Assembly: GCA_009781965.1 (NCBI GenBank)
Contig: WQUS01000295.1
Coordinates: 1-9,743 of the forward strand
Direction: 5' to 3'
DNA from: Bacillota bacterium
GTDB taxonomy: Bacteria > Bacillota > Desulfotomaculia > Desulfotomaculales > Desulfallaceae
DNA: 9,743 nucleotides
Shown one piece after another: positions 6,326 through 9,743 of the stretch (positions within the stretch are counted from its first letter, which is position 1; every line of letters begins with the position of its first letter). The position numbers were made by a program, and so were the translations under genes. Under the pieces are notes generated by a model, which made no database searches, was not told the origin of the DNA, and was given only the letters and a program-made list of their open reading frames with translations.

Positions 6326-7590
6326 AGCTAATTATCTCACAGGGGCGGATTCTGGATCCGGCTGTCGGCCGGGACGAAATAGCGGATTTGTACGTGGCGG
6401 ACGGAGTGATCAGCGCGCCCTTTGCGCCGGATCGGGAAACCAGGCTGATTGACGCCGCCGGCCGGTTGGTGACGCCGGGATTGATTGATATGCACACCCA
6501 TTTGCGGGAGCCGGGCTTTGAATATAAGGAGACTATTGCCAGCGGCACGGCGGCGGCGGCCCGGGGCGGCTTCACCGCCGTGGCCTGTATGCCCAACACC
6601 AGGCCGGTCACGGATAACCGGGTGACGGTGGAGTATATTAATCAGCAGGCGGCGGCTACCGGTTTGGTTAAGGTTTACCCGATTGGGGCGATTACCAGGG
6701 GCAGCCTGGGCAAGGAACTGGCCGAAATGGCGGATATGCGCGCAGCCGGCGCGGTTGCCTTTTCAGACGATGGCCGGCCGGTGGCGGACGCCGGCCTGAT
6801 GCGCCGGGCCATGCAGTATTGCGGGATGCTGGCCGGGGTGCTGATCTCCCATTGCGAGGAGCAAAGCCTGGCCGGGGACGGAGTGATGCACGAAGGCGCC
6901 TATGCGACTGTCCTGGGTTTAAAGGGCATCCCCGCTTCCGCCGAGGAAGTTATGGTGGCCCGGGATATTATTTTGGCGGCGGAAACCAAATGTCCGCTGC
7001 ACTTAGCTCATCTCAGCACCGCCGGTTCGGTGGCCTTGGTGCGGGAGGCCAAAAAGCGGGGCGTCCCGGTAACGGCGGAAGCGACGCCGCACCACTTTAC
7101 TTTAACGGACCGGGCGGTGGGTGATTATGATACCAACGCCAAGGTTAATCCGCCTTTGCGCGGCGAAGCGGATGTGCAGGCTATTCGGGACGGATTGGCG
7201 GAGGGCGTCATTGACGTCATTGCCACTGATCACGCTCCCCATTCTTTTGACGAAAAAAACGTAGAGTTCGACTTGGCGCCCTTTGGCCTGGTGGGTTTGG
7301 AGACGGCGGTGGGACTGGTGTGGACCGAACTGGTGCACACCGGCCTTTTGACTCCGCTGCAGGCGGTACAAAAGCTTTCGGCCAACCCGGCCCGCATCCT
7401 GGGCGTGGCGGGCGGCGCTCTGACCGTAGGAGCAAGCGCGGATATTACGATTATCGATCCGCTGCTTGAGGAAACAGTGGATCCAGCTGCTTTTGCCGGC
7501 CAGAGCGGGAATACTCCCTTTGCCGGCCGCCGACTGCAGGGCTTGCCGATCCTGACTGTTGTGGCCGGGGAGATCAAGTACGAAAGATAA
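6322..7590 (+). CDS. pyrC: Dihydroorotase
   Basis: It cyclises carbamoyl aspartate to dihydroorotate with a zinc centre in the cytoplasm. The 422 residues fit the class I (Bacillus/Aquifex-type) enzyme. Metal-site residues visible are His58 and His60 in DMHTHLREPG (56-65), the Asp149-Asp150 pair in FSDDG, His177 (ISHCEE) and His230 (HLAHLS). The C-terminal TDHAPH at 302-307 supplies the catalytic Asp303. The first position normally filled by a carboxylated lysine in class III-like hydrolases is an aspartate here, as in this class. A GGGGGAGGTG ribosome site lies inside the end of pyrB, and the two genes overlap by 4 nt. In this type of enzyme PyrC can associate with PyrB, but that is not shown here. 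Confidence 0.97.
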   Translation: MKLIISQGRILDPAVGRDEIADLYVADGVISAPFAPDRETRLIDAAGRLVTPGLIDMHTHLREPGFEYKETIASGTAAAARGGFTAVACMPNTRPVTDNRVTVEYINQQAAATGLVKVYPIGAITRGSLGKELAEMADMRAAGAVAFSDDGRPVADAGLMRRAMQYCGMLAGVLISHCEEQSLAGDGVMHEGAYATVLGLKGIPASAEEVMVARDIILAAETKCPLHLAHLSTAGSVALVREAKKRGVPVTAEATPHHFTLTDRAVGDYDTNAKVNPPLRGEADVQAIRDGLAEGVIDVIATDHAPHSFDEKNVEFDLAPFGLVGLETAVGLVWTELVHTGLLTPLQAVQKLSANPARILGVAGGALTVGASADITIIDPLLEETVDPAAFAGQSGNTPFAGRRLQGLPILTVVAGEIKYER

Positions 7591-7619
7591 ATACTAATTA
7601 TTTTCGGAGGTTGGGGTTC

Positions 7620-8447
7620 ATGTCCCAGTTGCTGCAGGTGGAAATAATCAGTAATGCAAACCCGGCGCCTAATGTTTATGTGCTGGAATTGGATGCGCCA
7701 ACCCTGGCGCAAGAGGCCAGGCCGGGTCAGTTTCTGCATCTTCATTGTGCTTCGGGCCAGGATCCTTTGCTGCGCCGGCCCATCAGCATCCACGGGGTCA
7801 ATCGCCAAACCGGGCGGGTGCTGGTGATGTTTCAGCTGGCGGGCCGGGGCACCGCGCTGCTGGCGGAACGGCGGGATGGGCTGCTGGAGGTGATGGGTCC
7901 TTTGGGTCACGGGTTTACCTTGGTCCGGGCAGGGCAAACCGGACCAACTGCCGGTTCGGGCAAGGGCAAGATCATTGTGCTCGGCGGCGGTATCGGCGCC
8001 GCGCCGCTTTTTTTCCTGCTGCAGGAATTGGCGGCGGCTAATGGGCATGAGGCCCCGCCGGTGCGGGTGTTGCTGGGCGCCAGGAGCGCCGCCCAGCTCC
8101 TTACTGTGGAGCCGGCAGCAACCTTGGGTTATCAGGTGCAAATTGCTACTGACGACGGTTCCGCGGGGCTGCATGGCCCGGTAACCTGGCTGCTGGCGGA
8201 GGAACTTAAGCAACCGGCGGAGTTTGTCTATGCCTGCGGTCCGGCGTCGATGCTGAAAGCGGTGTGCCAGTTGCTGGCCGAGGCCGGGGTACCGGGAGAG
8301 GTGGCCCTGGAGGAACGGATGGCCTGCGGAATAGGCGCCTGCCTGTCCTGCGTTTGCGCGACGCGGCAAGCAGGCGGGGAGGAACATTACCGGCGGGTTT
8401 GCGTGGACGGGCCGGTATTTAACGCGGCGGAGGTGGTGTGGCGGTGA
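7620..8447 (+). CDS. pyrK: Dihydroorotate dehydrogenase B, electron transfer (FAD/[2Fe-2S]) subunit
   Basis: PyrK takes electrons from PyrD and passes them through a [2Fe-2S] cluster and FAD to NAD+. The ATG at 7620 follows CGGAGG (7605-7610) by 9 nt and gives 275 residues; a TTG at 7611 touches the ribosome site and is less likely. RRPIS (52-56) is the flavin-binding motif. GGGIGAAPL (122-130) is the start of the NAD-binding domain. The cluster ligands are Cys236, Cys241, Cys244 and Cys261, with an extra Cys246 nearby. It lies 29 nt after pyrC, where carAB are often found in related operons, and overlaps pyrD by 4 to 10 nt. Pairing with PyrD identifies a class 1B enzyme, suited to anaerobic life. 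Confidence 0.95.
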   Translation: MSQLLQVEIISNANPAPNVYVLELDAPTLAQEARPGQFLHLHCASGQDPLLRRPISIHGVNRQTGRVLVMFQLAGRGTALLAERRDGLLEVMGPLGHGFTLVRAGQTGPTAGSGKGKIIVLGGGIGAAPLFFLLQELAAANGHEAPPVRVLLGARSAAQLLTVEPAATLGYQVQIATDDGSAGLHGPVTWLLAEELKQPAEFVYACGPASMLKAVCQLLAEAGVPGEVALEERMACGIGACLSCVCATRQAGGEEHYRRVCVDGPVFNAAEVVWR

Positions 8448-9373
8448 GCACAGTGGTGAATACTACGGTCAACCTGGGCGGTATCCTGATGCGGAATCCT
8501 GTCACTACCGCTTCCGGCACTTTTGGGTTCGGGTTTGAATATCAGCCTTATTTGGATTTGCGGCGTTTGGGAGCCATTACCGTTAAGGGCACTACCCCAT
8601 TGCCCCGCCGGGGCAATCCCCCGCCGCGGATTGCCGAAACGCCGGCCGGGATGCTTAACGCCATCGGCCTGCAAAATTCCGGCGTGGACCGGGTGAAAGA
8701 GGAAATCTTACCCCGGCTGGCCGCACTGGGCGTGCCGGTGATTGTCAATATTGCCGGGGATACCGTGGCGGATTACGCTCTAGTGGCCCGTAAGCTGGAC
8801 GGGGCGCCCGGCGTGGCCGGTCTGGAGATCAATATTTCCTGCCCCAATGTGAAAAAAGGGGGGCTTCAGTTTGGCAGCGACCCCCAGGGGGCGGCCGAAG
8901 TGACCAGGGCGGTGAAGTCGGTTACCGGGCTGCCGGTGATGGTCAAACTCTCGCCCAATGTCACCGATCTTGTGGCTATGGCGGAAGCGGTTGCCGCCGC
9001 CGGGGCTGACGCTTTGTCGATGATTAACACTTTGCTGGGCATGGCGATCGATGTGGAGCGGCGCCGGCCTTTGTTAGGCAATGTTACCGGCGGCCTTTCC
9101 GGTCCGGCTGTCAGACCGGTAGCGGTGCGGGCGGTGTGGCAGGTGTATAAGGCGGTGCGGCTGCCTATTTTGGGCATGGGCGGCATTGGCAATGCCCGGG
9201 ACGCGCTGGAATTTATCCTGGCCGGGGCTACCGCCGTGGCCGTGGGCACGGCCAATTTTGTCAATCCCCGGGTTACGGTTGAAATTATCGCAGGGATCGA
9301 AGATTACATGCGGCAAAACGGCTTCCAGGATATTAATGAACTGATCGGTCTGGCCCACCGATCGGGGGAGTGA
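8438..9373 (+). CDS. pyrD: Dihydroorotate dehydrogenase B, catalytic (FMN) subunit
   Basis: It oxidises dihydroorotate to orotate on FMN and works as a heterotetramer with PyrK. It has 311 residues, normal for class 1B, with no N-terminal membrane helix of the class 2 enzymes. ASGTFG is at 25-30. NISCPN contains the catalytic base Cys135. VKLSPNVTD follows, and the phosphate-binding GMGGIG is at 246-251. Two GTG starts are possible behind the single GGAGG (8429-8433): 8438 (4 nt away) and 8444 (10 nt away, giving a GTGA overlap with pyrK). The sequence does not decide between them; the longer form is given. It is the last gene of the operon, facing a convergent gene. Confidence 0.96.
   Translation: MAVSTVVNTTVNLGGILMRNPVTTASGTFGFGFEYQPYLDLRRLGAITVKGTTPLPRRGNPPPRIAETPAGMLNAIGLQNSGVDRVKEEILPRLAALGVPVIVNIAGDTVADYALVARKLDGAPGVAGLEINISCPNVKKGGLQFGSDPQGAAEVTRAVKSVTGLPVMVKLSPNVTDLVAMAEAVAAAGADALSMINTLLGMAIDVERRRPLLGNVTGGLSGPAVRPVAVRAVWQVYKAVRLPILGMGGIGNARDALEFILAGATAVAVGTANFVNPRVTVEIIAGIEDYMRQNGFQDINELIGLAHRSGE
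9341..9365 (+). terminator. Weak terminator candidate at the end of pyrD
   Basis: GATCGGT (9343-9349) pairs with ACCGATC (9357-9363) around a 7-nt loop, extended by one wobble pair and one C-G pair. It overlaps the last codons of pyrD. A run of six T lies only about 20 nt further on (9387-9392), not directly after the stem, so this is not a standard intrinsic terminator. No better candidate is visible before the convergent gene. Confidence 0.25.
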
Positions 9374-9408
9374 ACAGCTTCATTGATTTTTTATATTTGA
9401 CATGCTAA

Positions 9409-9743
9409 TTAAGACACTGCTTTGCGGTAAACCGCGGTCGCCCAGGTCAAAGTAATGATCAGCAGCGGCACGATTACGCCAAAGGCGACAATGGTTTCCC
9501 GGTTGGCAATCAAGCCTGCCGCCAGTTTTCTGGAAGCCTCAACCGTATAGTACATCGGATTGATGTGGGCGATGGCCCTAATCCATACCGGCCCCAGGGA
9601 CAAGGGGAGCAACACCCCCGAAAGGAGGGTCAGGGGCAGCTGCAGGCTGATCATCACCGCGGAAAGGCTGTTGGTTTGTTTTAAAATTAGCCCCATACTG
9701 GTTGCCCAGGCCGAAACCATGGCCGTGAGCAGGCACAGCAGAA
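9409..9743 (-). CDS. ABC-2 type transporter permease, C-terminal part (runs off the window)
   Basis: The frame is open from the TAA at 9411-9409 to the window edge, so 110 residues of the C-terminus are seen; the start lies beyond 9743. Three hydrophobic stretches are visible: one around LLCLLTAMVSAWATSMG, one around LPLTLLSGVLLPLSLG, and one near the end (VAFGVIVPLLIITLTWA). Between the last two is the segment WIRAIAHINPMYYTVEASR, which closely resembles the conserved end of ABC-2/DrrB-type permeases. Such proteins form the membrane channel of exporters for drugs, lipids or polysaccharides, with an ATPase usually encoded next door (here it would be outside the window). The gene is convergent to pyrD with a 35-nt gap and is probably unrelated to pyrimidine synthesis. 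Substrate cannot be told. Confidence 0.85.
   Translation of the reverse strand, partial: LLCLLTAMVSAWATSMGLILKQTNSLSAVMISLQLPLTLLSGVLLPLSLGPVWIRAIAHINPMYYTVEASRKLAAGLIANRETIVAFGVIVPLLIITLTWATAVYRKAVS

Overview
The window looks like a piece of an anaerobic Firmicutes chromosome (Clostridia or Negativicutes type). The reasons are a pyrimidine operon controlled by PyrR RNA attenuators, a class 1B NAD-linked dihydroorotate dehydrogenase (PyrK+PyrD), strong AGGAGG-type ribosome sites, and a three-subunit molybdenum hydroxylase. Genus cannot be read from the sequence. The coding parts are moderately GC-rich; the intergenic parts are AT-rich and repeat-rich.

Left block (1-4296): about 430 nt of non-coding leader, then a tight three-gene operon with the order FAD subunit (431-1294), [2Fe-2S] subunit (1310-1783), molybdopterin subunit (1788-4112). 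It ends in a clear intrinsic terminator (4263-4296). The subunits resemble xanthine dehydrogenase, but the large subunit lacks both purine-recognition residues of true xanthine dehydrogenases (Ile276 and Leu355 by hand alignment). It also lacks the CO dehydrogenase loop. The substrate is therefore open.

Middle (4113-4717): intergenic DNA with a 9-nt periodic array, a terminator, and a structured repeat whose parts also occur in inverted orientation at the very start of the window, so that the two copies bracket the hydroxylase operon. A good sigma-A-type promoter (4529-4557) then leads into a PyrR-dependent attenuator.

Right block (4718-9373): pyrR-pyrB-pyrC-pyrK-pyrD, all on the + strand. 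A second PyrR attenuator lies between pyrR and pyrB; the other junctions are overlapping or closely spaced. The encoded enzymes cover carbamoyl phosphate + aspartate to orotate. carAB, pyrF and pyrE, often in the same operon in Firmicutes, are absent, and the operon is closed by a convergent gene. That last gene (9409 to the window edge, - strand) is the C-terminal part of an ABC-2 type transporter permease.

I see no clearly new multi-gene system. The points most worth a second look are the unassigned hydroxylase with its altered active-site motifs, and the inverted repeat elements around its operon.
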